From NCBI GenBank assembly GCA_016124535.1, contig WGNK01000049.1:1-64000 (forward strand): DNA of 64,000 bases, given 5' to 3'. The notes below the pieces were generated by a model that saw only the letters and a program-made list of their open reading frames with translations, had not been told where the DNA came from and did not search any database. The DNA is from Azospirillum sp. (GTDB lineage: Bacteria > Pseudomonadota > Alphaproteobacteria > Azospirillales > Azospirillaceae). Position 1 is the first letter of the stretch. Every line of letters starts with the position of its first letter. Positions 41,003 through 49,727 of this stretch are shown piece by piece. A program made the translations under genes and the position numbers.

Positions 41003-41626
41003 CTACGGGGCTTTGCTGCTGCGGGGTGAGCTGCCGTTGGGGCCGTGGCCCGGTTGCTCGCGCCGCTCGCGCGGCGACAGGGCATTTGCGTGGCTCCGGC
41101 GGGCGTCGATCGACAGCTGACGCCGCCAATGGGCGACCGTCACCGGTGACGTGCCGACCCGGCGGGCGATCTCGCGATCGGACCACTGGGCCGTTGCCGG
41201 ATCGCGCAGGTGTTCCAGAATTGCCTTGCGGCGTTGTTCGGTGGTCGGTCGGGTGGCGCGGCGCTCGACGGTCTTGCCGAGGTCCCACAACTGTTCCGCG
41301 GTTTCCCGCGCCAGCTTGCGCCAGCGGTCGGCCTCCTGGCGCTGCTTGTCGATCTCGCAGCGCTGGCGTTCGATCTTTCGCACCAATTCGCCGATCTGGT
41401 TTTCCAATTCCTCGATCTGGCGGCGTTGGCCGAGCCTCTCGACCAGTGTGGGTTCGGGCCGGGGCAACTCGCAAACCGGCGGGTGGCGAATCAGCCCGGC
41501 CAGGTCGCGAAAGGTCAAGCCGGCGCGGGACAGCATGATCCGCGCGGCGCGCAAGGCCGACTGGGCCTCGCCCTGATGGTCCGATTCGGCCATCGCAAGG
41601 ACTTTGGCGAATTTGTCCGGGTCCAT
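41003..41626 (-). CDS. DUF2786-like / HTH coiled-coil protein
   Basis: A 207-residue protein. The N-terminal 45 residues (PDKFAKVLAMAESDHQGEAQSALRAARIM) resemble the DUF2786 domain found in phage-like and bacterial proteins. A long charged coiled coil follows (about 70-125), then a helix-turn-helix-like segment SDREIARRVGTSPVTVAHWRRQL. It is probably DNA-binding. No partners are nearby. It faces the small hypothetical gene tail to tail with a 15-bp gap; both lack clear chromosomal relatives and may be an accessory pair. Confidence 0.65.
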   Translation of the reverse strand: MDPDKFAKVLAMAESDHQGEAQSALRAARIMLSRAGLTFRDLAGLIRHPPVCELPRPEPTLVERLGQRRQIEELENQIGELVRKIERQRCEIDKQRQEADRWRKLARETAEQLWDLGKTVERRATRPTTEQRRKAILEHLRDPATAQWSDREIARRVGTSPVTVAHWRRQLSIDARRSHANALSPRERREQPGHGPNGSSPRSSKAP

Positions 41627-41790
41627 TATGCTCTGCCGGGTTGGTCGGGCGTTCCCGACGAGCCGAATATCGACGCTGAGGCCGGTCGGCCGACCCTAGC
41701 ACAACTCCGGCAACAGCCAGATGGGGGTTTTGTCGCGCCGGGCAAGTCCGCCCCGCACTCAAGCTTTCGCAAATCAGCCAAAGTGTCGCC

Positions 41791-42672
41791 ATGCTCCGTC
41801 GCCGCCGTTCCGTTCCCGCATTTCGCCGCCTCGGGCAGGGCCTCGCCACCGTGCTGGGCGTGGCACGCCATGGTTTTTTCATCCCGTGCCGCGGCGCCGC
41901 TTCGGTGCCGCCGCCCGGATCCTTGCCGCCCTATCCCGCGATCGAGGCGCTGCTCGCCGGCGCCCGGTCCCAGTTCACCACCGTGCTGGGCTGGATCGAC
42001 GGCCTGGCTTCGTCCCTGGCCGGGTTCGATCATGCGCGGGCGCCCGAGCCACGCTGGCAGCAGGACTGGTTTCCCCGGCTGGACGGGGCCGCGGCCTATG
42101 CGCTGGTGCGCCGCCTGACGCCGGCCCGGATCGTCGAGATCGGCTCGGGCCATTCGACCCGCTTCCTGGCACGCGCGGTGCGCGACCAGGGGCTGACCAC
42201 GACGATCACCGCGATCGATCCCCGCCCGCGGGCCGATATCGCCCGGTTGCCGGTGCGGCACCTGGCCGCGACCGTTCAGGCTGCCGGACTGGCGCCTTTC
42301 GCCGAATTGGCCGCCGGAGATCTGGTGTTCATCGATTCCAGCCACATCGCGATGCCCGGCACCGATGTCGACTACCTGCTTGGGCGAGTGGTCGCCGGCT
42401 TGCCGGCCGGGGTGCTGATCCACCTCCACGACATCCTGCTACCCGACGACTATCCGGCCGAATGGGGCTGGCGCGGCTACAACGAGCAACAGATGGTTGC
42501 AGCCCTGCTGGCCGGCGGGGGCTTCGAGCCGGTTTTCGCGAGCCGCTACGTCACCACCCGCATGGCCGCGGCCGTCGCCGGTTCGGTGGTTGCCGGGCTG
42601 CCGCTGCCGCCAGGCGCCCGTGAAACCAGCCTCTGGCTGCGCAAGACGGCGCCGGCCCTGGCGCCGTTGTAA
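41791..42672 (+). CDS. Class I SAM-dependent methyltransferase-like protein
   Basis: A 293-residue protein with the SAM-binding motif I IVEIGSGHSTRFLARAV, a motif II acidic end TAIDPRPR, and a motif IV-like LVFIDSSH, followed by GVLIHLHDILLPDDYP. This resembles the Methyltransf_24 group often found with glycan or cell-surface methylation genes. A long N-terminal extension of about 100 residues precedes the fold. The substrate is unknown. The ATG is at 41791. It is monocistronic, with degenerate tandem repeats starting at its stop. Confidence 0.8.
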   Translation: MLRRRRSVPAFRRLGQGLATVLGVARHGFFIPCRGAASVPPPGSLPPYPAIEALLAGARSQFTTVLGWIDGLASSLAGFDHARAPEPRWQQDWFPRLDGAAAYALVRRLTPARIVEIGSGHSTRFLARAVRDQGLTTTITAIDPRPRADIARLPVRHLAATVQAAGLAPFAELAAGDLVFIDSSHIAMPGTDVDYLLGRVVAGLPAGVLIHLHDILLPDDYPAEWGWRGYNEQQMVAALLAGGGFEPVFASRYVTTRMAAAVAGSVVAGLPLPPGARETSLWLRKTAPALAPL

Positions 42673-42702
42673 GGGTAGCGTGTAAGGGCAACGTTGTAGC
42701 GG
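42666..42702. repeat. Degenerate 13-14 bp tandem repeat over the methyltransferase stop
   Basis: GTTGTAAGGGTAGC, GTGTAAGGGCAAC and GTTGTAGCGG follow each other. The TAA at 42670-42672 lies in unit one, and later units also contain TAA or TAG. The rest of the gap to 42857 has only GGCCGGTCCGTCCG-type repeats. Confidence 0.7.
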
Positions 42703-42856
42703 AGCAACCCGGTCGCAGCACCGCTTTGCCGCGGAACGGCGGCGGGCGCCCAGGCCCGTTCGGGCCGGTCCGTCCGGGCCGGTCCGTCCGCCGGACCGGC
42801 CGGATGTTGCGCGCTCTCAGAGCACTGGGCTCAGTGCTGACCGGAGCTTGCCGAGC

Positions 42857-43264
42857 CTAATGCTGGTTGACGTTGTTGGCGTCCGGCGACCCGGTGAAAC
42901 GGGTTTTGACGTGGGACCACCAGAAGCCGACCGAGATCAGCGAGGCAAACAGGACTTCGGTCACGGTGGTGACGGTGTTGGGGTCGTTGAGGTTGAGGAA
43001 TCCGGCATCCTGGACCAGCCAGGTCGCCGAGAACAGCAGCAGCAGCGTGATTGCGACGCCGAGCGGACCCATGCCCCGCCAGATATGGATGGCATAGGTG
43101 CCGTACATGATCACCAACAGCCAGCCGGCCAGCGTCTTCAACGACCAGTCGCCGCTGCCGTCGGACACCCAATGATAGTAGGAATAGCCGGTGACGTTGT
43201 AGGTGGCGAATACCACGAACATCGACAGCAGCCAGCGGACCGCTACGGATGCCCCATTGAACAT
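42857..43264 (-). CDS. Small four-span membrane protein
   Basis: A 135-residue membrane protein with four helices. It begins MFNGASVAVRWLLSMFVVFA with a TYNVTGYSYYHWV loop, then LAGWLLVIMYGTYAIHIWRG, GVAITLLLLFSATWLVQDAG and EVLFASLISVGFWWSHVKTR. It looks like a known uncharacterised proteobacterial family (possibly DUF6524), of unknown function. The ATG at 43264 is chosen because the first helix starts there. The longer frame upstream runs into the cobS leader. It is divergent from cobS. Confidence 0.72.
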   Translation of the reverse strand: MFNGASVAVRWLLSMFVVFATYNVTGYSYYHWVSDGSGDWSLKTLAGWLLVIMYGTYAIHIWRGMGPLGVAITLLLLFSATWLVQDAGFLNLNDPNTVTTVTEVLFASLISVGFWWSHVKTRFTGSPDANNVNQH

Positions 43265-43366
43265 GGCCTTGACCCTTGCTGCGGCCCCTGCTGCGGACCT
43301 GGCTGTCCGGGGCTCGAAGTTCGAGTGAAGGAAGCCCCATAACAGGTTAAGAAACGGTGATTGCCA

Positions 43367-44143
43367 ATGCAAGAGAAAGTTCGGAAGGGTGCGCGTTCGG
43401 TGCTGCAGGAGGCGACCGCGGCGACCGTCTTTCTCACCCGGTTGCCGTTGCCGCTGCCGGGCGTCCTGGCGCCCGACCTGCCGGCGCGGGCGATGGTCTG
43501 GTATCCGCTGGTCGGCGTCGGGCTGGGCGCTGGCACCGGCGGCGTCTATTGGCTGGCGACCCTCTTGGCGCAACCTCCCGCGGTGGCGGCGGTGCTGGCC
43601 CTGGCGGCCGGAGTCGGCCTGACCGGCGCGCTCCACGAGGACGGGTTGGCCGATCTGGCCGACGGCTTCGGCGGCGGGCGGGACCGCGCCGCCAAGCTGG
43701 AGATCATGCGGGATAGCCGGATCGGCAGTTTCGGCGCTTTGGCGCTGATGCTTTCGCTTGGCTTGCGTGCCACGGCGGTCGCCACGCTGGCCGATCCGGC
43801 ACGGGTGCTTGCGGCGCTGGTCGCGGCGGCGGCCTTGTCACGGGCGGCGATGGTCGAATTGAGCGCCTGGCTGGCGCCGGCCCGGCGCGATGGCCTGGCC
43901 GCCGGCCACGGCCGGCCCGACCCGCTGCGGCGGCGGATCGCGGTGGCGGCGGCGCTGGTGATTGCGCTCCTGGCGCTGGGCCCGGTTGGCTCCGCCGCCG
44001 CCGCCGCCGCCGTAGCCGCCGCCGCCGCCGGGCTCGGCCGGCTGGCGTGGCGGCAGATCGGCGGCTATACCGGTGACGTGCTCGGCGCGGTTCAGCAAAC
44101 CGGAGAGATCGCCGCGCTGATCCTCCTGGTGGGACTGAGATGA
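43367..44143 (+). CDS. cobS: Adenosylcobinamide-GDP ribazoletransferase (cobalamin synthase)
   Basis: A 258-residue integral membrane enzyme that joins adenosylcobinamide-GDP and alpha-ribazole in the last part of B12 synthesis. The CobS signature LHEDGLADLADGFGGG is followed by KLEIMRDSRIGSFGALAL; the C-terminal IGGYTGDVLGAVQQ is also conserved. Low-complexity Ala-rich helices lie near the C-terminus. The ATG at 43367 is preferred over a TTG at 43361. Its stop overlaps the cobC start (ATGA). No cobalamin riboswitch was seen upstream. Confidence 0.93.
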   Translation: MQEKVRKGARSVLQEATAATVFLTRLPLPLPGVLAPDLPARAMVWYPLVGVGLGAGTGGVYWLATLLAQPPAVAAVLALAAGVGLTGALHEDGLADLADGFGGGRDRAAKLEIMRDSRIGSFGALALMLSLGLRATAVATLADPARVLAALVAAAALSRAAMVELSAWLAPARRDGLAAGHGRPDPLRRRIAVAAALVIALLALGPVGSAAAAAAVAAAAAGLGRLAWRQIGGYTGDVLGAVQQTGEIAALILLVGLR

Positions 44144-44793
44144 TGATCACGACACGATGGTGGTGGCTGCGCCACGCGCCGGTTACCAATCATGGCGGCC
44201 GCGTCTACGGCCAGAACGATGTCGATGCCGATTGTTCGGCGGCCGCGTCGTTCGCGGTTTTGGCGTCCAATCTGCCCGAGCTGCCGGTATGGCTGGTCAC
44301 GCCGCTGCGGCGGACCCGGCAAACCCTGGCGGCGCTAGTGGCCGCCCGGACACCGGCTGCGTCCGACCCGGCGATCGAGCCGATCGTCGAGCCGGCCCTG
44401 ATGGAGCAGAATTTCGGCTTGTGGCAGGGTTTGACCCATGCCGAGATCCGGGCGCGGCAGCCCGGCCGGGCCTCCCGGTTCTGGATCGCGCCGGCGCAGG
44501 AGCGGCCGCCGGGCGGCGAGAGTTTTGTCGATCTGTCGGCGCGGACCGCCGCCGCGATCGGCCGCCTGTCGCAGGCCTATGGTGGACGCGACATCGTCGC
44601 GGTCGCCCATGGTGGCACGATTCGGGCGGCCCTGGGTTTGGCGCTCGCACTGGAGCCGGAAGTGGCCCTGCGCTTCACCATCGACAATTTGTCACTGACC
44701 CGGATCGATCACCTTGCGGTGGCCGGGGAAGCGCCGCTGTGGCGTGTGCTCGGCGTCAATCTGCCGCCGCTTTCGGCCGGCGGCAGCGTCTGA
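44140..44793 (+). CDS. cobC: Alpha-ribazole phosphatase-like histidine phosphatase
   Basis: A 217-residue histidine phosphatase with the phospho-acceptor motif WWLRHAPVTN, a VTPLRRTRQT segment, the acid-bearing EPALMEQNFGLWQG and the second His in AVAHGGTIRAAL. Translational coupling to cobS (overlap ATGA) supports dephosphorylation of alpha-ribazole phosphate in B12 nucleotide-loop assembly. The motif has RHA rather than the commoner RHG, as in many CobC proteins. Confidence 0.88.
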   Translation: MMITTRWWWLRHAPVTNHGGRVYGQNDVDADCSAAASFAVLASNLPELPVWLVTPLRRTRQTLAALVAARTPAASDPAIEPIVEPALMEQNFGLWQGLTHAEIRARQPGRASRFWIAPAQERPPGGESFVDLSARTAAAIGRLSQAYGGRDIVAVAHGGTIRAALGLALALEPEVALRFTIDNLSLTRIDHLAVAGEAPLWRVLGVNLPPLSAGGSV

Positions 44794-44825
44794 AGCGTGG
44801 TCCTGGCGGCGGTGGCGCGGGTCGG

Positions 44826-45308
44826 CTACAGCCGTTGGGTCAGCATCACCGATTGGACCGGCTTATAGGCCGCGACGCCGGTCCGGCCGCCCTGGCGCCC
44901 GTACCCGGATTGGGCCGGCAATCTTTGCTTGGCCGCGTTGACCACGATGTCGAGGACCTGGCGGTTGGCGTCGATGGCGCCCCGCAGGGCCGCGGCGTTG
45001 CTCTGCGCCGCGGCCTGCAGCGTCAGATTGGCCGCCTTGAGCTCGGCCAGGGCCGTGGCGGCGGCCTCCGCCTGGAGTTCGCTCGGGGTCGCGCCGGCCA
45101 ACTCCTCCAGCTTGATCTCATAAGCCTGGATCAGTCGCGTCTTGGCCTCGGCGTAGCCTGCGGGCGCGTCCAGGCGGCGATGCGCCAGGGCGGCGTTTTC
45201 GCGGGCAAGCAGGTCGATCAGGTCGCGGGCGAGGGCGATCGCTTCCGTCATCGAGGCCATGAGCGGCGATGCCGGGTCGACAGGAATTCGGACGATGATC
45301 TCGGACAT
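44826..45308 (-). CDS. FlgN-like flagellar chaperone
   Basis: A 160-residue helical protein. The heptad-like N-terminal helices (AIALARDLIDLLARENAAL) and Ala-rich central helix match the size and pattern of FlgN, the export chaperone of hook-associated proteins FlgK and FlgL. The end (SGYGRQGGRTGV) fits the family's Gly-rich tail. It directly follows flgL on the same strand (27-bp gap). Assignment rests on shape and context more than on motif. Confidence 0.7.
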   Translation of the reverse strand: MSEIIVRIPVDPASPLMASMTEAIALARDLIDLLARENAALAHRRLDAPAGYAEAKTRLIQAYEIKLEELAGATPSELQAEAAATALAELKAANLTLQAAAQSNAAALRGAIDANRQVLDIVVNAAKQRLPAQSGYGRQGGRTGVAAYKPVQSVMLTQRL

Positions 45309-45335
45309 GGCGTGATCTCCCCGCACAGGCGGACG

Positions 45336-46565
45336 TTACTTCAGATAGTTCAGCAGCGACAGGTGGAGCAGCGAACTGGTCGCCTGGTAGGAGGCTTCGA
45401 GCTGGTTGTTGGCCGCCGCCAGTTTCGCCGTCACGTCGGCGGAATCAATCCCTTCGAGGCGTTCCAGCTTGGTGGTCAACAGGGAAATCTGATCCTTGTG
45501 GAAGGTTTCCTTGCTGGATAACGTCAGTTGGGCCAGATCGTTCTTCACGATCATGCCGGTGAGGCCCAGCGTCGACGGCATCGGCGGTGCGATCGCGGCA
45601 TTGTTGGGGTCGCCGTTCAGCGCCTTGTCGAGGCTGGAGACCGCGAGCGCGAAATAGGCGTTGCGGTCGGCGACCGAGAGCTGCTCGCCGGCCGGGGTGC
45701 TGCTCGGGCTGGCGTGGTCGGTGGCGGTGCGCGCCGCGCGCAATCCGTTCATCAGATGCTGGAAGGTTGCGTCGACGCTGGTGAATTTATAGGACACGGT
45801 CTGGTTGTCGTCGATTGTCGCATTGGGCGACAGCCAGGCCTGCTGAACGACGGTCTGCAATCCAGCCGGGTCTGCGGTGTTGGCATCGGAGTCATAGATC
45901 GGCAGCAGTTGCACCACCGGATTGCCGGTGGCGTCGTTCGGTCCGACGCCGGCATAGCCGCTGGGGGCGGTGAACGTCGCCGGGCGGATGTCCAGGGGGA
46001 TCAGGCTGGTCGGATCGTCGACCTGCACCGCCGGCAGCGGATAGGCCGTGGTGAAGTCGGGAACCAGCGCCTTGTTGGTCAGGTCGGCGACCGGCGGCGT
46101 CGCGTAAGGCAGCGAGACGCGCGAACCCGAAAACAGGAAGGAGTCGCCGACCCGCTCGTTCATGGTGACGGTGACGTCGGCCATCGCGGCGTTGATGAAG
46201 GAGCTCAGCTGGGCGAACTGCTGTTCGGGGTCGAAATTGGGTTGGGTCGGATCCAGTGCCGAGGTGTTCGCGCTGACCTTGCGGACGTTGTCGAGCACGT
46301 CCTTGACCACCTGCTTCAGATGATCGAGCGCGACCTTGTTGGCATCGACGGTGGTGGTCGCGATGTCGATACTGGTGAGGTAGGATTCCCGATTTGACTT
46401 GGTGGTGCGCAAGTCGAGGATGCGCAGGCGGTCGGGATTGTCGGCAAGATCCACCGCCTTCAGACCGGTCGACAACTGGTGCGCCAGATCCTCCGACAGG
46501 CTGCGGGTATTGGTGAATGCCACGGTCTGGCGGGAGATGAAGCCGAGGGTGGAGATCGGGAGCAT
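45336..46565 (-). CDS. flgL: Flagellar hook-filament junction protein FlgL-like
   Basis: A 409-residue flagellin-superfamily protein. The N-terminal helix (STLGFISRQTVAFTNTRSLS, then LSTGLKAVDLADNP) and a C-terminal helix (ISLLTTKLERLEGIDSADVT, ASYQATSSLLHLSLLNYL) form the filament core. The middle is variable (GDSFLFSGSRVSLPYATPPV matches FlgL). It follows flgK with a 5-bp gap, the usual order. FlgK and FlgL join hook to filament. Confidence 0.88.
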   Translation of the reverse strand: MLPISTLGFISRQTVAFTNTRSLSEDLAHQLSTGLKAVDLADNPDRLRILDLRTTKSNRESYLTSIDIATTTVDANKVALDHLKQVVKDVLDNVRKVSANTSALDPTQPNFDPEQQFAQLSSFINAAMADVTVTMNERVGDSFLFSGSRVSLPYATPPVADLTNKALVPDFTTAYPLPAVQVDDPTSLIPLDIRPATFTAPSGYAGVGPNDATGNPVVQLLPIYDSDANTADPAGLQTVVQQAWLSPNATIDDNQTVSYKFTSVDATFQHLMNGLRAARTATDHASPSSTPAGEQLSVADRNAYFALAVSSLDKALNGDPNNAAIAPPMPSTLGLTGMIVKNDLAQLTLSSKETFHKDQISLLTTKLERLEGIDSADVTAKLAAANNQLEASYQATSSLLHLSLLNYLK

Positions 46566-46570
46566 GGCGT

Positions 46571-48073
46571 TTAACTCCGAAGCGACAGCAAGGTGTCGAA
46601 CATCGATTGCACGGTGTTGATCACGCGCGCATTGGCCGCATAGGAATTCTGCAGCACGGTCAACTGAGCCACCTCGAAATCCATGTTGACCCCGGTTTGG
46701 CTGCGCAGCCGGTTCTCGATGTTTTTGGTGCTGGTGTCGAGCCGGGTCGCGTCCGCGCTGAGCCGCGCCTGGCTGTCGACATGGTACTGGGCGATGCTGC
46801 CGGCGACTCCCTCGATCGTGGTATTGGCCACGATCAGACCGCCGGCCGACAGCGACTGCGAGGCCGCGGTCAGGGCGGTGACGACTGCACTGGCCGACAG
46901 GCGTTTGACCGTGGCGCTGCCATCGGCCAGGCTGGAATTGATCGCAAAGGTGTCGGCCCGCGGCAGCCAGACCGCCGGCGCGGTATCTGTGTTGTCGACC
47001 ACGAAGAACGAGTCTTGCGGCGTGACCACGGCGTTGGGCGCGACGACCGGGCCACCGGCCAGATCGGAGGCACGATCGGAGGCCGCGTTGGCGTAGCTGT
47101 CGGAAAATCCGCCGACGGTATAGGCGGTGCCGGGGCTCGGCACCGTCAGCAACCCGGCCAGTCCGTTCAACTGCTCGCGCAGCTTCTCGATGGCGCCGAC
47201 CTCGGAATTGCCGCTGGCGTTGGGGGCGGTGGACGAATTCAGCAAATTGATATAGGCGCCGAGCTTGCCTTCGGTGAAAGATTCATTGAACGAAACCACC
47301 GACCCGGAGCTGGAGATGAACGGCGGGATATCGGTGGTGGCATAGGGCGGCGAACCGGTATTCCATTGGAATGTCTGGGCCTCCTGCGCCACCAGCAGGA
47401 TGCCGCTCTTGGAATAGAGATGCACCGCGCCATCGGACTGGATCACCGGGTTGACGCCGACCAATTCCGAGATGCCCTTGACCAGAGCATCGCGACTGTC
47501 GAGCAGGCCGGGATCGAGCTTGGAGGCAAGCGGTTCGGCGGACAGTCGCTTGTTCAGTTCGGACAGATCGGACAGCTTGGTGTTGAGGTCGCTGACCAGG
47601 CTGGCCGCCTGCTTGTTGGCGTCGGTTTCGATCCGGTTGATCTCGACCGAGGTCTCGCGCATGCGGTCGGCAAAGGCCTGGCCGGTTCGGATCACCTCGC
47701 TTTCGGAGAATGAACTGGCCGGGTTGGTCTCAAATCCCTTCCAGGCTGCGGCGAACGCGGCGAGGTCCTCTTGGAGATAGGCGGTGCCCTGGGTGGTCCC
47801 AAGGACGTCGCCCAATTGCTGAAATACCGACTCGTAGGTTTCTGCGGCCTGGGTGCGGCTGGTGCTGTTGAGGAAGGAGGCGCGCAGGCCGTCGTCGAGT
47901 GCCCGCTGGACCTCGACGTTGGCGATGTTGCCGGTGATATTGGCGAAGACCACATCGCGGCGCGTGTAGTCTTCGTTCTGCGTATTGGAAATATTATCCG
48001 AGCGCGCCTGGATCGCGTTTTGGATCGCTTTCAACGACGTGTTGGTCGATGACAGGATACTCGACAGGCCCAT
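46571..48073 (-). CDS. flgK: Flagellar hook-associated protein 1, FlgK
   Basis: A 500-residue FlgK. The N-terminal rod/hook helix has SSTNTSLKAIQNAIQARSDN and ISNTQNEDYTRRDV. The helical domain contains LAAFAAAWKGFETNPASSFS, and LLDSRDALVKGISELVGVNP is a hallmark. The C-terminal core helix reads VNMDFEVAQLTVLQNSYAAN. It is secreted by the flagellar export system to the hook tip. It lies 75 bp after flgE and 5 bp before flgL. Confidence 0.92.
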   Translation of the reverse strand: MGLSSILSSTNTSLKAIQNAIQARSDNISNTQNEDYTRRDVVFANITGNIANVEVQRALDDGLRASFLNSTSRTQAAETYESVFQQLGDVLGTTQGTAYLQEDLAAFAAAWKGFETNPASSFSESEVIRTGQAFADRMRETSVEINRIETDANKQAASLVSDLNTKLSDLSELNKRLSAEPLASKLDPGLLDSRDALVKGISELVGVNPVIQSDGAVHLYSKSGILLVAQEAQTFQWNTGSPPYATTDIPPFISSSGSVVSFNESFTEGKLGAYINLLNSSTAPNASGNSEVGAIEKLREQLNGLAGLLTVPSPGTAYTVGGFSDSYANAASDRASDLAGGPVVAPNAVVTPQDSFFVVDNTDTAPAVWLPRADTFAINSSLADGSATVKRLSASAVVTALTAASQSLSAGGLIVANTTIEGVAGSIAQYHVDSQARLSADATRLDTSTKNIENRLRSQTGVNMDFEVAQLTVLQNSYAANARVINTVQSMFDTLLSLRS

Positions 48074-48148
48074 GACACGCCCCTACGCCAGACCGGGACC
48101 AAAGAAGATCGTGCTGGCCGCCGGCGCTGGGCCGGCCACCAGGCTACG

Positions 48149-49549
48149 TTATCGCTTAAGGTTTAGCACTTCCTGAATCATTTCGTCCGAGGTCGTGATC
48201 ACCTTGCCATTGGAGGAATAGGCCCGCTGTGCCACGATCAGCTTGGTCAATTCCTCGCCGAGATCGACGTTGGATTGTTCGAACGAACTCGGGATCACCC
48301 GCCCGGCATCGCCTTCGCCCGGCCATTTGGCAATCGGCGGGCCGGCGTTCAGGTCGTCGCCGACGAACACCGAGCCGGAGGTCCGGACCAGCTTGTCGGC
48401 GTTGTTGAAAGTGATCAATGGCACGCGATAGGTCTTTTTCGCTTCGCCGTTGCTGTAGCTGAAGATGACATAGCCGTCCTTGTCGATCGAAGCCTTCTGG
48501 AAGCTGCCGGGCGGCTGGCCGGTCTGGTCATCCACCGAGCGGACCTCCAGCGTGGTGCCGGCATACATGGTCGAGCCGGTCGCGGCGGTCGTGCCGGACG
48601 CGGGTTCGCCATAGTCGAGGGTGATCGTCTGGGTCGGCAGGGTCGGCGGCGGCGGCGCCACGCCGGTGCCGGCGACCGCGGTCGACCAGTCGACATCGAA
48701 ATCGATTTGCGCCGGAGTCGCCAGGGTCAACGCACCGGCGCTGTTGAAGGTCAGGTCGGTGACGCCGCCCAGGGTGATCGTCGGCTGGGTGGTGAAACCC
48801 AAGACCTGAGGTTCGTAGGTGGCGCCATAGGTCGGCTGGGTCGCGACCGTCCAGGTATCGTCGGCAGTCTTGACGTAGGTGATCTGGAGCGTGCGGGCAT
48901 TGCCGACGGTGTCGAAGAACTGAACCTGGGAGGTCACGTACGAACCGGTGTCGGGGGTATTGGCGGCTGCGGTGGTGTCGATCGCCGCCCCGGCCGGGAA
49001 ATTGGCATTGTAGTCGATGGTCGAACTGGCGACGCCGGGCACCGAACGATAGACCGTCGGGTCGACGCGGACCCCGACCAGGCTGGCGAGCGATGGCGAA
49101 TTCGGAATGTCTTCCTGGTAGGTGGTCTGCTCCTGCATCCCCAACAGGTATTCGCCGGTGGTATTGACCAGGTAGCCATTGGCATCGAGCGTGAAATCGC
49201 CGGCCCGGGTATAGTGCTGCGGGCTCGAGGTGAAATTGGCGGTGCCATTGGTGACGCTGGGCAATTTGGTTGGAATGAAGCCGACACCGTCCGCGATCGC
49301 CACCGAGGTGGTGTTGTCCGAGGCGACCACCGATCCGCCGGTGGAATTGCGGAACACCGGATTGGCGGTGACGCCGCCTGGATCATGCAGGGTCGGGGTC
49401 GATCGGGTGACGAAGGACTGAAAGCTGGTATCGACCCGCTTGTAGCCGATCGTCCCGACATTGGCGAGATTGTCGGAGATGTGGCCGACCTGGGCGGCAA
49501 AGGCGTTCAGCCCGAGAACCCCAGTGGTAAAGGCAGCTCCGATGCCCAT
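48149..49549 (-). CDS. flgE: Flagellar hook protein FlgE
   Basis: A 466-residue hook protein. The N-terminal segment has LNAFAAQVGHISDNLANVGT, then TIGYKRVDTSFQSFV. A FlgE beta-domain is in the middle, and the C-terminal core reads QSNVDLGEELTKLIVAQRAY followed by SSNGKVITTSDEMIQEVLNL. It polymerises into the flagellar hook. A sigma-54 promoter lies about 45-55 bp upstream of the ATG at 49549. Other FlgF/FlgG-type proteins share the ends, but length and middle domain favour FlgE. Confidence 0.92.
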   Translation of the reverse strand: MGIGAAFTTGVLGLNAFAAQVGHISDNLANVGTIGYKRVDTSFQSFVTRSTPTLHDPGGVTANPVFRNSTGGSVVASDNTTSVAIADGVGFIPTKLPSVTNGTANFTSSPQHYTRAGDFTLDANGYLVNTTGEYLLGMQEQTTYQEDIPNSPSLASLVGVRVDPTVYRSVPGVASSTIDYNANFPAGAAIDTTAAANTPDTGSYVTSQVQFFDTVGNARTLQITYVKTADDTWTVATQPTYGATYEPQVLGFTTQPTITLGGVTDLTFNSAGALTLATPAQIDFDVDWSTAVAGTGVAPPPPTLPTQTITLDYGEPASGTTAATGSTMYAGTTLEVRSVDDQTGQPPGSFQKASIDKDGYVIFSYSNGEAKKTYRVPLITFNNADKLVRTSGSVFVGDDLNAGPPIAKWPGEGDAGRVIPSSFEQSNVDLGEELTKLIVAQRAYSSNGKVITTSDEMIQEVLNLKR

Positions 49550-49590
49550 GATCGTGGTCCCTTGAAAGTGCCTCAGTTGGGCGGGGAAGA

Positions 49591-49606
49591 AGCAAGTCGC
49601 GTGCCA
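49591..49606 (-). promoter_or_regulatory. Sigma-54 promoter of flgE-flgK-flgL-flgN
   Basis: On the minus strand TGGCAC-GCGAC-TTGCT is a perfect -24/-12 element, with a start expected near 49580, about 30 nt before the flgE ATG. Confidence 0.92.
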
Positions 49607-49727
49607 GGAAAAACCGGCAGGTCGAGGGTTAATCGGGCGATTTTCGGCTGCTTGCCATGGCGTAGGCGGGGTGCCGGCAATTTTTTCTCGGCAGCTTCTG
49701 CCCGATCGGCAGGAATTGGTCCTGGGC

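Noticed and set aside
43265..43366. Cobalamin riboswitch upstream of cobS
   Set aside because: The 100-bp gap is too short and shows no B12-box-like sequence.
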